From assembly GCF_030445035.2 (NCBI RefSeq), contig NC_080694.1, positions 68,711,147 through 68,775,146 on the forward strand: a stretch of 64,000 nucleotides of DNA, read 5' to 3'. Below are positions 44,005 to 56,299 of this stretch, piece by piece. Made by a program: the position numbers and the translations under genes. Each line of letters starts with the position of its first letter. The first letter of the stretch is position 1. The DNA comes from Dasypus novemcinctus (Eukaryota > Chordata > Mammalia > Cingulata > Dasypodidae). The notes beneath the pieces are model-generated. The model was not told the origin of the DNA, did not search any database, and worked only from the letters and a program-made list of their open reading frames with translations.

Positions 44005-46308
44005 TCATCTCATCTCATCATCTCTCCCTTTTTGTTTTAAAAGCATAGTTTTTAAGGTATAATGGCTGCGTTCAACTATGGCTTGTCCTGTAGGATAATA
44101 AGGAATACCAGTAACATGCTCTATAGCATACATAGAACAAAAAGAAGCAAAAGACTTACTGGTGTAAGAAGGACTATTATCAGTTTTAATTTTCAAGGGG
44201 CATCCCATCACCACAAAAGCAGACCATAAATGGGAACAAACATGATGAAAACATTCACCACTTTGTGCAGTAGCCCACAAAAAATGAGAGTAAGTATCAA
44301 TACAGACATGGACATATTGTAATTTACCAAATGATGGTATGTGAGTAACATCCATCTGCCACAGTTGATTAGGAGCCGGACCTCTGGGATTAGTCGCAGC
44401 CTGAAAAGGCACTGTGGTGAAGGGTCCACAGGTGGGACAGGTGCGAATAATTTCTTGAGCTTGATGTTTTGTTAATTGAGGAAATTTATGTCTAAGTCCC
44501 TTAGTATTAATATGAGTCAATGCATGATACTTACTGGCATCTTGCAAACACCCTACTAATAAATCAGCTCTTGCATTTTGGGTAGCTAGAGGACCAGGAA
44601 GGGAAGAATGAGACCGGATATGAGTAATATATATGGGCTGACTTCTTTGCTGAATGAGGGCTTGAAGGTCGGCAAAAAGTTGAGATAATTCATCAGTAAT
44701 AAAAATATGAGCTGTTTCAATATGGCCTACAGTTAAACACACATATTTGGAGTCAGAGACAATATTCAAGGGCTCTTGAAACATTTGTAAAACCTTAATG
44801 ACGGCTGAAAGCTCTGTGCATTGAGCAGATGAATAAGGAGTCTGCCAAACCTGTTCTTTTTGAGAAGTAACGTATGCTGCTTTTCCATTACTACTACCAT
44901 CAGTAAATACTGTACATGCATTTTCAATAGGAACCGTTTTCACAATTTTTGGTAAAATCCAAGTGGTTCTTCGTAAAAATGTTAACAGTTTGGAAGTAGG
45001 ATAATGATTATCAATAATGCCTTGAAAATTACTAATAGCAATTTGCCATTGAGGATTAGTTATATACAAATATTGAATTTCTTCATGAGAAAGATCACAA
45101 ATAATTCTATCTGGATCAGACCCCTTTAATTGTGACAACCTCACACGGCCTTTTGCTAGTATGGAAATAATTTTTTGGAGATATGTTTGCAATCTCTTTT
45201 GTTTATTATTAAGTAAAAAAAAAAACATTCCAATATACCTTCTTGCCAAAATAAAGCCGTAGGAGATTGAGGAGTTGAGAAAATAATTAAATCAACAGCT
45301 TCATCAGGGTCTATTTGTGTTAACTGCCCTTGAGAGTTTTGATCGTCTATTAATGCCAATTCTTTTTCAGCCTCTTTAGACAAGATCCTAGGGCTAGACA
45401 GATCAGAATCTCCTGTTAATGTTTGAAATAAATGAGTTAACATATAATTAGGGATTCCTAATGTTGGTCGAATTCAGTTAATATCTCCCAGCAATTTTTG
45501 GAAATCATTCAAAGTATTTAACTTGTCTCGGCATATTTGCACCTTTCGTGGTGTAATGCGTCCATTAGCCAATTTCATACCCAAATAACAATATGGAGCA
45601 TTCCTTTGAATTTTTTCAGGGGCAATTTTCAAGCCATACTCAGGAAGAATTTGTTCAGCATGCTGAAATAACTGTTGCAGTTTGTCATTTGAAGCATGAG
45701 CAAACAATATATCATCCATATAATGAATAATCATTGCTTTTGGAAATTTTGCTCTTAATTCTTCTAAAGGCTGATGCACAAACAACTGACACACGGTAGG
45801 ACTATTCATCATACCTTGTGGTAATACACACCATTGATATCTTTGCGAGTGCCTGATTATTGAGAGCAGGTACTGAAAAAGCAAATTTTTCTTTGTCAGC
45901 AGGATGCAAAGGAATCGTGAAAAAAGCATCTTTCAAATCAATAATAATTATGTGTCAGTCTTTTGGAATCATGGATGGTTGTGGAACCCCAGGTTGTAAA
46001 GACCCCATAGGGCTCATGACCTTGTTAACAGCTCTTAGATCAGTTAACAGTCTCCAATTCCCTGATTTTTTCTTAATAACAAACATAGGAGAATTCCATG
46101 AGCTATTAGAAGGCTCAATATGTTTTTGAGTTAATTTTTCTGTTACAAGACTATGAAGGGCATTAAGTTTTTCATCTGTGAGGGGCCATTGATCAACCCA
46201 TACAGGTGTGTCTGTTAGCCAACTTATAGGCATTGGGCTGCCCTTTTGTTCAATGGCCCCTATGGTAAATTTTCCTGCCCAGAATTTTGTTGACTGAATG
46301 ATACCCAA
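44005..46308 (-). pseudogene. pol remnant (reverse transcriptase, RNase H, integrase), betaretrovirus-like
   Basis: The RT part has words such as [11 protein letters not shown] and QPGVPQPS (near 46,040-45,960), the active-site YMDDILFA (near 45,725-45,700), and a connection region with YCYLGMKLANGRI. An RNase H region lies around 44,990-44,680, with VFTDGSSNGKAAYV. The integrase part has LWQMDVTHIPSFGKLQYVHV (near 44,360) and GQAIVERSHYTLK (near 44,080). It is in several pieces, a fossil. Confidence 0.92.
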
Positions 46309-46993
46309 GTCCTCTGTGATCTCCTTTTCTTCTAGTATTATATTGCATATCCAGATATAAAGACTTTACTTGTTCTGATAAAGTAGGAATATGAATAAAA
46401 GCTCCCCATTGACCAAGTAAATCATGTCCCCAGAAGTTGATATCCACATCTGCTATATAAGGTTGTAAAGTAGATTTCTGTCCATCCGGACCTAACACAT
46501 CAAATATAGTAATACTCTGGTATACATCAGTCATTGTACCTATGCCAGTAAACACAGTGGGTACCTTCTGCAATGTCCAAGATTGAGGCTAATGTCACTT
46601 AGCAATAATTGACACATCAGCACCAGTGTCTATTAATCCAAAAAAACCTTCCCATTGATGGTGATTGTGGTCTCAGGTTTATCATTACCTGCAAAAGTCT
46701 GCCAGAAAATTTTTTCTCCTGTAGATCCAAACCCTCCTTTTCTATTAAAAGGAAGAACTTCTGGTTTATGATAAGGGAGTAACAACAATTGAGCAATTCT
46801 TTATCCTACATTAATTTGGTACTTGACTCACTGCTTGCACCATTACTTTTATTTCTTCTTTAAAATCACTATCAATAATTCCAACTTGAACTAGCAATCC
46901 TTTCATAGTCAAACTGCTCCTCCCTATAATAACACCTACAGTGGCAGAAGGCAAAGGTCCTTTTACTCCAGTAGATATAAGTTGCATACCCAT
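46250..46993 (-). pseudogene. protease and dUTPase remnant, betaretrovirus-like
   Basis: The dUTPase part is identified by KGLLVQVGIIDSDFKEEIKV (near 46,890-46,830), the motif GVIDSDY.GEI of the enzyme. The protease part contains a T-G-A-D-type active-site region near 46,620 and a later HDLLGQWGAFI. In this retrovirus class, dUTPase and protease lie together in a frame reached by ribosomal frameshifting. Fossil. Confidence 0.82.
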
Positions 46994-47061
46994 TCCTGGT
47001 GTTATAAATTTAGTTTCAGTAGATGGAAGATCTACTGCCGCACTGCCTCTTGTAGCAGCTC

Positions 47062-48569
47062 TTAATTCTGAAATTGGGATGCATGTTGCTGGCCATTGCT
47101 GATGGGGTATTGTTTGGCCAGGCTCATGTCATTTGTCTGAGGGCCCTGAGCTAGGCCTGCAAATCGGTTTCCCGACACAATTGGAGCTCCATTTTTATGA
47201 AATTTAGATTTACACTCATTGGCGCAATGATAACCTTTCCGGCAGACTGGACATATTTTAGATGGGTTTTGTGGTCTTTTACCTTGAAAGGAACAAGCCA
47301 GATAAGATTGACATTCTTTCTGATAATGGCGAGGCTTTCCACATTTAAAACCATTTCCTTTCTTTTTCTCTCTTTTTGAGTTACTCTTAAAAGCCGCGGC
47401 CGATACTGCCATCTGGTGGGATGTAGAGCCAATATCCTGACAAACTTTAATATAATCTTGAATTGACCCTCCTGCTGCTTTTATGGGCCGAATGGCCTTT
47501 TTCATTCACTATTAGCTTGGTCAAAAGCAAGCGTCAGCAAAATTAACTCTCTTGCTTCTGGAATCTTAATAGTTTTCATCAAAATATCAGTTAATCGGGC
47601 TACAAATTCTACATATGGTTCATTAACTCCTTGAATTATTTTAGCAAAGGACTGCATACGTTTACCGGGTACACAAATCCGTTTCCAAGCTGCCAGACAA
47701 GAATTACGCACTTGAGCTATAGCTTGGTCATCATATTGAAGCTGTCTTTGAATGCCAGACCAAGCACCAATACCTAATAATTGCTCAGCAGTAATAAGAA
47801 CAGGCGGATTCTGAGCTGCATTAGGGCGAGCAATCATATTAGCTTCATCGGCCCACCAAGTTTTAAATTGTAAAAACTCTGCTGAACTTGTTCTAACCAA
47901 CATGTCCCAGTCCCAAGGGATAAGCCTATCAGTTTGAGCTTGTCCTTGTATTAAATCAAACATGTAAGGACTATTAGTGCCAAATTGTGCACAAGCTTGC
48001 TTAAGTTCTTTCAAAATTTTAAATGGCAGAGGTTCATGATTAAAAGCATAACCTTGCGGATTGTTCGCATCAGGAGGAATTTGCTGAATATGTACGGGAA
48101 AAGCTGATAACAATTGCATTGCATCTGGATCTCCTTCTCGCAATCCTTGCAACAAACAATGCATTATCGAAGTTGTTGGAGCTGAATTAGTCACAAATAT
48201 ACTTTTAGTGTAGGGACCGGTATCAATGGTATCAGGAAATATTCCTGACGCTGCTGGCCTTGGAACCGGTGGAGCCGTAGGGGCTACATTACACAGATTA
48301 GGATAAATGCTAGCCTTAGAAATATTTAATTTAGACATTAGTTCATTTAGAAAAGGATCAGTTTCTTTCTAATCTGTAGGCTCTTCTTCCTCGTCATCCT
48401 CCCTCTGATGACCCGCATCATGAGGCTCCTTTGAAAATATAGTTATTTCCTCCTCTTTCTCCATATCTGACTGTAAAGGATCTAAGGCTGCTGCAATCTG
48501 TTGCCCTAAAGCCCACACCGACAATGCTATAGTTTCTCCTTTTTGGTATGCTCTACGTAATGCCTTCAT
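47062..48569 (-). pseudogene. gag remnant, betaretrovirus-like
   Basis: Capsid homology is clear: FAKIIQGVNEPYVEFVARL (near 47,640-47,580) is the major homology region, and CAQFGTNSPYMFDLIQG (near 47,970) is typical betaretroviral capsid. Two zinc knuckles follow, FKCGKPRHYQKEC and CPVCRKGYHCANEC (near 47,350 and 47,250). A matrix-side fragment lies at 48,369-48,569. Fossil, in several pieces. Confidence 0.93.
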
Positions 48570-48913
48570 TACCTGTTTCCACTGTTTAAGATTTAAACGA
48601 TTCTTTCCCTGTGGCTGAAACCAATAACAGTGTTTTTGTACTAGAGCAAACAGTTCAAGTATATCAGCAGTTTTTACTGAGACTCTTGACAGTATTTAAA
48701 AGAGTTTTTCAGTACCTGTGAATATTCTTCCAGATGTCCGGTTGATTACCCATACGCTGATGCTAGTGGAAACAAAATTAATGGAAATACTTACAACTGT
48801 AATGTCAGACCCGGGTCGCCTCTTGATGGACGCCTCAACCTGTCAGGAAGGTTTTCAGTTTCTGCATTCCCAATACTGCCATGGAAGAATCTCTGCTGCA
48901 GTCACTGCTTCGG

Positions 48914-48931
48914 GCCCCATGTTGGGCACCA
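48914..48931 (-). other. primer binding site, tRNA-Lys-type
   Basis: TGGTGCCCAACATGGGGC on the minus strand lies two bases inside the 5' LTR. It resembles the Lys-type site TGGCGCCCAACGTGGGGC of betaretroviruses. Confidence 0.85.
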
Positions 48932-48933
48932 GA

Positions 48934-49359
48934 TGTCGGAGTCGCAGACCTGAAGGGTATCGGGAATGAAAGACAAAGAGAGATTGGGATCAGGGGATCT
49001 GAGAGCATTGAAGCCTCAAGCTCATCAGACAACTTTATTAATATCAGGGGCTTCTTTATATACCCCAAGCAATTGTGAGAACCAGCAACTATTCTAGCTA
49101 ACTAATCCCATTCTTGAAAACACAGTGCACAGTGGATAAGATAGTAACCAAAGGTCAAGATGTTTTATTATGTTATAGAAACAAATATACTCATAAATCT
49201 TGTTGCCCAGGTTACTCGTACTATCAAGTCCTGGTTCTGCCAGAATGTTATGTTTCCCTGAGAGATTAGCCACCTGCACATATATCTCTAGGGACAGCAT
49301 GACCCAGTGGTCAGAAAGTAACTTGCTACTATGGAAACAGCATGCCTTTGTTTCCCACA
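48934..49359 (-). repeat. 5' LTR of the betaretrovirus-like provirus
   Basis: 426 bases, same ends and landmarks as the 3' LTR. The two copies differ at about 19 positions. Confidence 0.95.
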
Positions 49360-49365
49360 TGTAAC

Positions 49366-51715
49366 ATTTAAAAGAAAATAAAGAAGAAGGGAAAAAAATA
49401 ATACAGGAGGCAAAACTTTCACTGGCTAATGATGAAATAGTTTGAGAGAAAAAAATAAAAGTGGAAAAGGAAGATGAAGAGGAAATAATTTATGCATCAG
49501 TAAAAACAAAAACTGTACTGGTTTGGAACATGTCAATTACGTTTCAATTATTTTAAAAAATTATTTTTTAAATGTTTATAATGGTCCTAAAATAATTCAT
49601 TGATTACTTTTAGTAATTCATTTATTTATTTTTTAATAATTTCTCAAGAGAAAGAACTAGTCCAGCAAATAAGTGAAGAAGAAATGACAAATATTATTTT
49701 GCAATACTCTAAGAATTAATGTGTCTAAGTAAAAATCATCAATAGTTGATAACATCAAAAAAGAGAGCAACCTTATAGAAGTATGTGATCTTACCAGGAG
49801 TCTTCCCAAAACAGAAAAATAGAAGCTGAACCTGATCAAACAACTGGATTTAGCTACCAATTCATAAGAAATGCAGGGGATAAAGGAACTCAATAAATGA
49901 CACCACAAAAATATAATAATCAAAATAGACTTTAGGAAACTCTACAGACATGTGACCTAGTTTCTTCAACCAAGATAATAGGAAGGAGGGAGGGAGGGAG
50001 GCAGAAAAGAGGGAGGGAGGGAGGGGGAAAAAAGAGGAGGCCTTAAAAGACCCCTCAATCTATCTCAATTTATGGACCTCTTTAGGTCCTGATTTAAAAA
50101 ACAATCTGTTTACAAAAAATTGTAAGGTGCCAAGGATGTGTGAACACTGTGTAGATGCTTGGTGAAATTAAGGAAATACTGTTAATTTCTTATATGTGAT
50201 TATGTTTTCATGATTCCTAAAAGGAACCTTATTTTTTAGAGACATATGCTGAAATATTAGCAGATGGGATAATATAGAATCTAGGATTTGCTTTAATATA
50301 TTGAAGGGACTAGCAGGTGAGAGTATAGATGAAAACAAGATTGCCCTAGATTAACACTTGTTGAAGCTGTGTAATGGAAGGGTGCATTGGGTTCATAAGA
50401 GAATTGCCTCTGCTTGTGTGTATATTTGAAAATTTCAACAATCAACTTTTCAAATTAAATTAAAATTTTGCAGTTATGAGGGTTCCTGTATAACCTTCAA
50501 GGTAGACTATGCCCCCTTGATTTTCTGGTTCCTTACTTATACTTCTCTTCTCCTCATTCAACAACCCCTCAGTGGTTAGCAGAGTCTCCCACCCTCCCTT
50601 GAGTTTCTTCCTCTCATTTTCTTTCCTTTTCTTGAAATATAGCGAAAGGCAGAACAAAACACCTTCTATTAATTTGTGGGCGGAATTCTGCTGACTCAAG
50701 ATTTGAGATAGTTTAGTTTCATCAAGCTCTGGAGGTACCCTAATCACAACTTCTTTTTTCTTTTGAAATCTGCAGATGAAATACGTTCACAGAAAGTTTG
50801 GGTATAATCATTTTTAAAATATTAAGCTTAACAATTTTCAATTGTCTATATATAGGCAGAATTTGTTCTAAGAATACAAAAATAAGTGACATAAATATTT
50901 TTCATGAGATCTAGGAGCTCATTGAGCATCAAATCCTGTGAGTGAACATAGTTGCTCAGACAGGTACCATAAAATCAACCCTTTTTTCTGACCCAGGGTT
51001 CAACATTCCTTTTTTACAAACAAGTAGATTCCACGAGTTATGTTTTATTTATTTGATTTTGCTAGTTGGTTAGTTGGTTGAATGATTTGAAATCTTCCTA
51101 CGTTTCCTACAGCATTCCCACACTGAGCTCTACAACATGTGCTCCATGCCCTCTTGAAATATAGAAAACTTCCTCTCCAAGAAGTCTTCTGTTGTAAAAG
51201 AATTAAATACTTACCCCTTGGGCTTGAACCCTGATATTATTCATTCATGTTCTGCTTGCTACCATTGCTTCTCCTTCTGTAACATAAAATATTGTGAATG
51301 AGACTGTCTAACTGGAGAAGTGAATTAACTGGATGCACCGACTCCTCAGCCAACATTATAGGGAGCTCTGGTGTATGTGGCCGATCAGAGTCGTCCTGGG
51401 GTGGCTAAACTGGCAGGCCCTACACCCCACTGCAGTCAGTCACTGGAGGTGGGAGGAGCAACTCTCTACAGCTGCGGTAAATCCTGGAGCACTAACCACA
51501 CTCCCACCCACCGAAGAAATTAATCCCTTCCTTGAGGACTCCATGCCCTCTATATCTTAGCTATCATCTCTTCAGTATTACCACTGCTTCATTCTCTCTT
51601 CTCCACTATGGACCCTAGTTAAGCATCTTGTAGAGCCTCGTACTGTATCCTCTACATCTAAGCCTCTCTTCTACTAATACCATTATTTTGTATCTCCATG
51701 CTTTATCGTAGACAC
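49366..51715. other. no recognised gene; GGGA simple repeat
   Basis: AT-rich. A (GGGA)n/(AGGG)n stretch lies at 49,979-50,034. Short frames at 50,460-50,747 and 51,333-51,560 have no recognised domain. A B-box-like word near 51,220 (complement GGGTTCAAGCCC) does not extend to a tRNA. Confidence 0.4.
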
Positions 51716-51719
51716 TTTC

Positions 51720-52400
51720 TTCTGAACTCTTTTCAAATTCACTAGTACTCAGCAGTGTCTAATATGTTGTTAATTTGTCCTATGACTTCTTAATTTTGGT
51801 TACTGTATATTTCAATTACAAATTAACTTTTTAATATTTTAATGTCATCTGCTTTGTCAGTTTTTATAGTTTCCAATCCTCTCCTAACATTTTTAAGTGT
51901 TCATTTATTTGGATATTGTAAGCAGTTGTGTTATACCTCTGTTTGATAATTCCAGCACCTCGAGTCCTGGAAGTTCTACTTTTGTTGACTATTGTTTCTA
52001 CTGGCTCTCACTCATGACCCTAGCCTCCTCAAGTGCATGCATTTGTTTGATTATATGATAGACATTGTATTTGAAAAAATAATTATTTCTAGAAATAATT
52101 TGAAATGTAGGTTAATGTTTTGTACCTCCAGAGGGGATCTTCCTTTGCATCTGCCAGACACTTAGGGGTGCTGCACATCCAGATCACCTTAAACCAAAGT
52201 CAAGATTTGTGATTTTGTGAGCTTCCCAGGTGATGTTGGTCATGCTTCAGTTTATCTGTGGGTTGGTTTACTTAGAGATCCTCCTTATTCCTAAGGTGCA
52301 TCCCCAAAGGGAGGTGTTATTAGTGCCCCCACCTTTAGCAGCTCTGGATTCCCATTTTTGTCCCTCTAGTCCTGTAAGTTTGTCAAAAGTGTAGCTCAGC
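51720..52400. mobile_element. old L1 (L1M-type) 3' UTR remnant
   Basis: The words 'ctctgtttgataattccagc', 'cttttgttgactattgtttc', 'gatagacattgtatttg' and 'gcagctctggattccc' recall the antisense-reading L1M/L1ME 3' UTR. Similarity is from memory and boundaries are rough. Confidence 0.45.
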
Positions 52401-54402
52401 CTGTGGTTCTAGATTAACAAATGTTAGCTCGGCAAAAGTGGTCCCAAGTGCTAGACTCATCTCTCTGGGTTTGTTTCTCTTACTGGATCTCAGGAGATAA
52501 CTCATCACAAGTTTACTATCTTTTTGATGCTCTAAGAAGTAATTATTTTTATATATCATCCAACCTTTTTGTTGTCTTTATCAGGAGAGCTGTTCTAAAT
52601 TATGTAGTCTGCCATTACCAGGATCAGGGTTTTCCTGCTTCACTTCCCAAAATTTAAAAGTAGATTTGGTACCCTTGACTATCAGCCAAACCCTGCAGTC
52701 TGTGGAATATTCTCATATTCTGAAGGTGTGAGTGAGCCTATCCCTTTACCTTTAGGAAATGCCAGGTTCAAATCAAACTGTGTTTGATTCCAAAGTATTA
52801 ACCACAATGATAAATGGTATATTAAGGTTTAAAGGACATGCAAGCCTGAACTCATACATCAATTTCATTATATATATATTTAAATAAGTACTTTTAGGGA
52901 AAACTTACCATATTCTAACACTATAATTTCATATAATCCTGGGCTTTCCATATCAAAAATTAGGAAAGCCATGATCAAAGAATAAAGGTCTGTCCTTTAA
53001 GCTATGTAGCTATAGCTTTATGAAAATCTCACTTTATTAACTCTTTTCTTTTTCTTATCCTTTCCTTTGCAGATGGGTGAAAAGTTAAGCATAGATTGGC
53101 CTTAGATTAAGAATCAGCTTTTGCAAAACACTAACCTAACTTTTCCAGATGCTAATAAAATAAACAGTGTTTAATGTACTTGACGATCTCCATGTAATTC
53201 TTCCTCTGTGGGAGAAGAAAAGGACGATTTGAGGTATAAAGAAAGGTCAGCATTTTATGATGAACATCAAGACCTTCTAATAGTCTGTAAAAGAAATTTG
53301 CTGTTTATTTTCATGGTCTGGATTCAGCACTTTCCTTGCCATTACTTAGTTCAAGTCATATATTAGTGCTCTCTTTTTACTCTTTCCTTAGCTCAGAGTT
53401 ACGGATTAGGGGTGAGATAATCCAAGGGCAATATCAGGCCGCTGTTTTGCAATGCAAATGATGTCACTACTGGGTAGAGATGAGGAGATTAGGAAACTAT
53501 CATGTGTCGATGTGGACCTACCAAATAAGCCAGTTTGGGACACTCTACCATGACTTCTTTTTTTTGGGGGGGGGGGGGGAGGCAGGTTAGATCTCTGCCA
53601 TTTATTTATTTTTTTTAATTTTATTCAAAATACAATTTCAGATATGAAAAAAAATTACTGCAATAAGACAGTTCTGGTGTATTTCCATTGTGGTTCTTTT
53701 CCTTAATAGGAATGTCCACCTGAGAGAAATGTTGGGCTGCCAGATCTCTATCTTCTATATCTATATGAAGTACATTAACTCTCTCTGGGCTTTGTGAGTA
53801 GGTGTTTAAAGTATGGGATGGATTATGTTCTCTAAATGTTGTACAGTGACACTTGTGAGTCAGCCTTGGTTCAAATCATCTATTTTTATGCTCATCAATT
53901 ATTTATGATAGAAAGATAAGCTAAAATGAAATAAAGTAAATGATTTCCAGTCATTGTAAATAAACAAAGAAAATAAAACAAATAACAGGGGGAACTGATC
54001 AGTGTACATATATATCCTTTATGTATACATACAACTTCATTTAGGTACAATTTTAATTTGAAAGATCTAGATACAGTATTATTTAAGTGATAACAGCTTC
54101 CAAGATTTATTTAAACATGCTATAAAGTAATAAATGAAGTGAACAAATCTCATATAATTTTAAAATTGGAGGAACCTGTGTTACAATCAATTGCTAACTG
54201 AAAGCATCTATACATATATTTAATATTTTACCACAATTTCTATCTTTATATTTTATTCAGTAATTAACCCCCCCCCCTCAAATGCTATCTCTATAGCATT
54301 TTATCTATGTCCACTGAACTTGTGCAGTCTCTATTGCCAGAATTTCAAAACACAGTTAATGTGTTGCCTAAAACTGTGGTCAATTTGAGCAATATAATTA
54401 TC
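52401..54402. other. no recognised gene; G and C runs
   Basis: AT-rich. A poly-T/poly-G junction lies at 53,556-53,579 (14 G), and a C run at about 54,269-54,277. Nothing else named. Confidence 0.4.
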
Positions 54403-54415
54403 TTAAATTATGTTT

Positions 54416-54594
54416 TTGTTTGTTTGTTGACTTTCTGTTTTGAGGTACTGGGGCTGGGGATTGAACTGGACCTTGAGTTGGTTTTTTCATATGTGTGTGT
54501 TTTTGTGTGTGTTTTTTTAGAAGGCATGGAGATGGAACCTGGGACTTCACATATTGGAGGTAGGCACTCAACTGCTTGAGCCACATCCACTCCT
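54416..54594 (-). repeat. DAS-type SINE, old copy
   Basis: On the minus strand it starts AGGAGTGGATGTGGCTCAAG and carries an anticodon-side 'gagtgcctacctccaatatg'. The B-box half and a poly-A/T tail follow, with a (GT)n patch inside. An almost exact 13-base duplication, TTAAATTATGTTT / TTAAGTTATGTTT, flanks it at 54,403-54,415 and 54,595-54,607. Confidence 0.8.
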
Positions 54595-54607
54595 TTAAGT
54601 TATGTTT

Positions 54608-55165
54608 AAATTACTCAAAATATTCAAAGCAGTTTTCCTGAAAGAAAAAAAACTTTACTTAAAAGCAAAGCATTATCACATATATCCTTGTACATTACAG
54701 TTCAAGAGCACAAAGAAATGTGTGCTTAGAAACTTTGAATTTGGATCCAATACTAGAAATTTTAGAATTTAGTTGCAAGTTTGGGATCTTTTAAAAGTAG
54801 CCTTACTAATACTTCCAGAAGAAGTATGATAATGAAATCTAAAACAAACAGTAAATATAAAGTAAGGCTTAGCTCCACATTTTGGACACCGAATTGAATT
54901 CAGTTCTAAAAGTGTAGATAAAAATTTATATAGTCCTTGCTTGTGACATTTAATTTCCAAAGCACCAAGGCAAAATAAAGAGAGACCCACCTCTCACTTT
55001 AGTATCAACTGCCTCTGGCAAACATTGGCACAACATCATATTAAAAAGTCAAGCAAATAAAAATACGTAATAGGAAAACTCAGGTCACAGTACTTTAAAA
55101 AATATAATCACTGGTTATCTTCAGAGGAGGCATTGTCTCATTAACATTCTGGTCTAGACGATGAT
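54608..55165. other. no recognised gene
   Basis: AT-rich spacer up to the target duplication of the next LTR element. No feature recognised. Confidence 0.4.
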
Positions 55166-55171
55166 TTCTAC

Positions 55172-56199
55172 TGCGGTCACCCCTCGGGCTGAAGCGTGGT
55201 TTGCTGGCCTGGCGGGGGAGCGGCCGCGGTAGGCCAAGCCGCTGCCCCCATAATAGGGTGGCTGGTCGAACTCACCGCCACCCCTGAAGGAAGTTCGGCA
55301 TGGGCGCAGAGTGCCCTCGGGTCTCCCCTTCTCGGCAGCCATGCTTCCGCGGCCGCCCCTCCTCCCGGATGGTGCCACACGATGCCTTCTTTCTCCCTGC
55401 GCAGGCGCAGGGCAGAAAATTCCAGTCTGCCCTTTTCCCCTCCCCCGACAGCAGCAACAGCCAGGTGTGGGCGGAAAAATCCAGCCCGCCCTTTTCCCCT
55501 CCCCCGACAGCAGCAACAGCCAGGCGTGGGCAGAAAAATCCAGCCCGCCCTTTTCCCTTCCCCCGACAGCAGCAATAGCCAGGCGTGGGCGGGAAACTCA
55601 AGTCTGCCCTCCACCCCAGCAACAGCAGCCACCAATCCCTAAACCCTGCCCCTTCCCCCAGCAACAGCGACAGCCAATCCCTAACCACCACCCCTCCCCC
55701 GTCCAGTACCGCCCACTGACATTTCGCCGGCAACCAATCAGAACAGGGCATGGCTTCGACCAATCAGCCTTCCCCAGCCCCTATAAAACTGTTGCCTCTC
55801 CCTCAATAAAGTGGACTTGCGTGTTTACCTTGTCTCCGCGGTAGTTCTTCTGCCGTGCGCCCTCCAGTCCTGAGAGCCCCCGACAAGGGCCTGGCCTCCC
55901 TTGTCCCCAGTTCGTCGCCTGCTTCTCCGGGCGACCCCTTCGTCGCCTGCTTCTCCAGGCGACCCCTTCGTCGCCGGCTTCTCCGGGCGACCCCTTCGTC
56001 GCCGGCTTCGCCGAGCGACCCCGTCAGCCGAACCGCGCAACCCCTTGTGAGACCGATCCCTCGTCTGCTGCCGGACCGACCCCTCGTCCCAAGTGGGACG
56101 GAACCCTCGTCCCAAGTGGGACCGACCCCTCGTCCAGAGCTGGACCGACCCCTCGTCCGCAGCCAGACCCCACCTCTACCGACCGAGCAAGCCGCCGCA
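55172..56199 (+). repeat. 5' LTR of the non-autonomous element
   Basis: Starts TGCGGTCACCCC and ends GCAAGCCGCCGCA. U3 holds a 59-base tandem repeat (CCCTCCCCCGACAGCAGCAA), CCAATCA boxes, a TATA box CTATAAAA (near 55,781) and an AATAAA signal (55,805-55,810). The R/U5 side has two more tandem repeats: a 28-base unit (CGACCCCTTCGTCGCCGG, four units) and a 22- to 23-base unit (CGACCCCTCGTCCCAAGTGG). Confidence 0.93.
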
Positions 56200-56201
56200 G
56201 T

Positions 56202-56219
56202 TGGCGCCCAACGTGGGGC
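56202..56219 (+). other. primer binding site, tRNA-Lys-type
   Basis: TGGCGCCCAACGTGGGGC is the perfect Lys-type site used by betaretroviruses (MMTV, HERV-K), two bases after the LTR. Confidence 0.92.
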
Positions 56220-56271
56220 AAAGCAACCCCACCACAGCACAACGTGGGGCAAGGCAACTCCACCACAGCCT
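56210..56271 (+). repeat. 31-bp tandem duplication overlapping the primer site
   Basis: Unit AACGTGGGGCAAAGCAACCC (start of copy 1 at 56,210) recurs as AACGTGGGGCAAGGCAACTC at 56,241. The repeat includes the inner half of the primer site. Confidence 0.9.
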
Positions 56272-56299
56272 CACTCCATAACCTGGCGCCCCCCCCCCC

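Larger units (their letters stand above)
41066..49359 (-). mobile_element. class II (betaretrovirus-like, HML-type) endogenous provirus, fossil
   Basis: The element is flanked by an exact 6-base direct repeat TGTAAC (41,060-41,065 and 49,360-49,365). It has two LTRs of 426 bases, a Lys-type primer site, and remnants in the order gag, protease with dUTPase, pol and env. Motifs such as YMDD, the retroviral capsid homology region and zinc knuckles place it in the betaretroviruses, close to HERV-K(HML). The LTRs differ at 19 of 426 positions by my count. A rough neutral rate (2.2e-9 per site per year) gives an age of around 10 million years. It is broken, with about ten or more disabling breaks. 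A DAS SINE (43,345-43,757) also interrupts it. Confidence 0.95.

Noticed and set aside
51215-51245. B-box-like GGGTTCAAGCCC on the minus strand
   Set aside because: No A box or paired arms in range.
55196-55844. Proline-rich frames in the LTR U3/R region (and copies at 59,116-59,785)
   Set aside because: These come from the tandem repeats of the LTR and occur in several frames on both strands. They are not viral genes.
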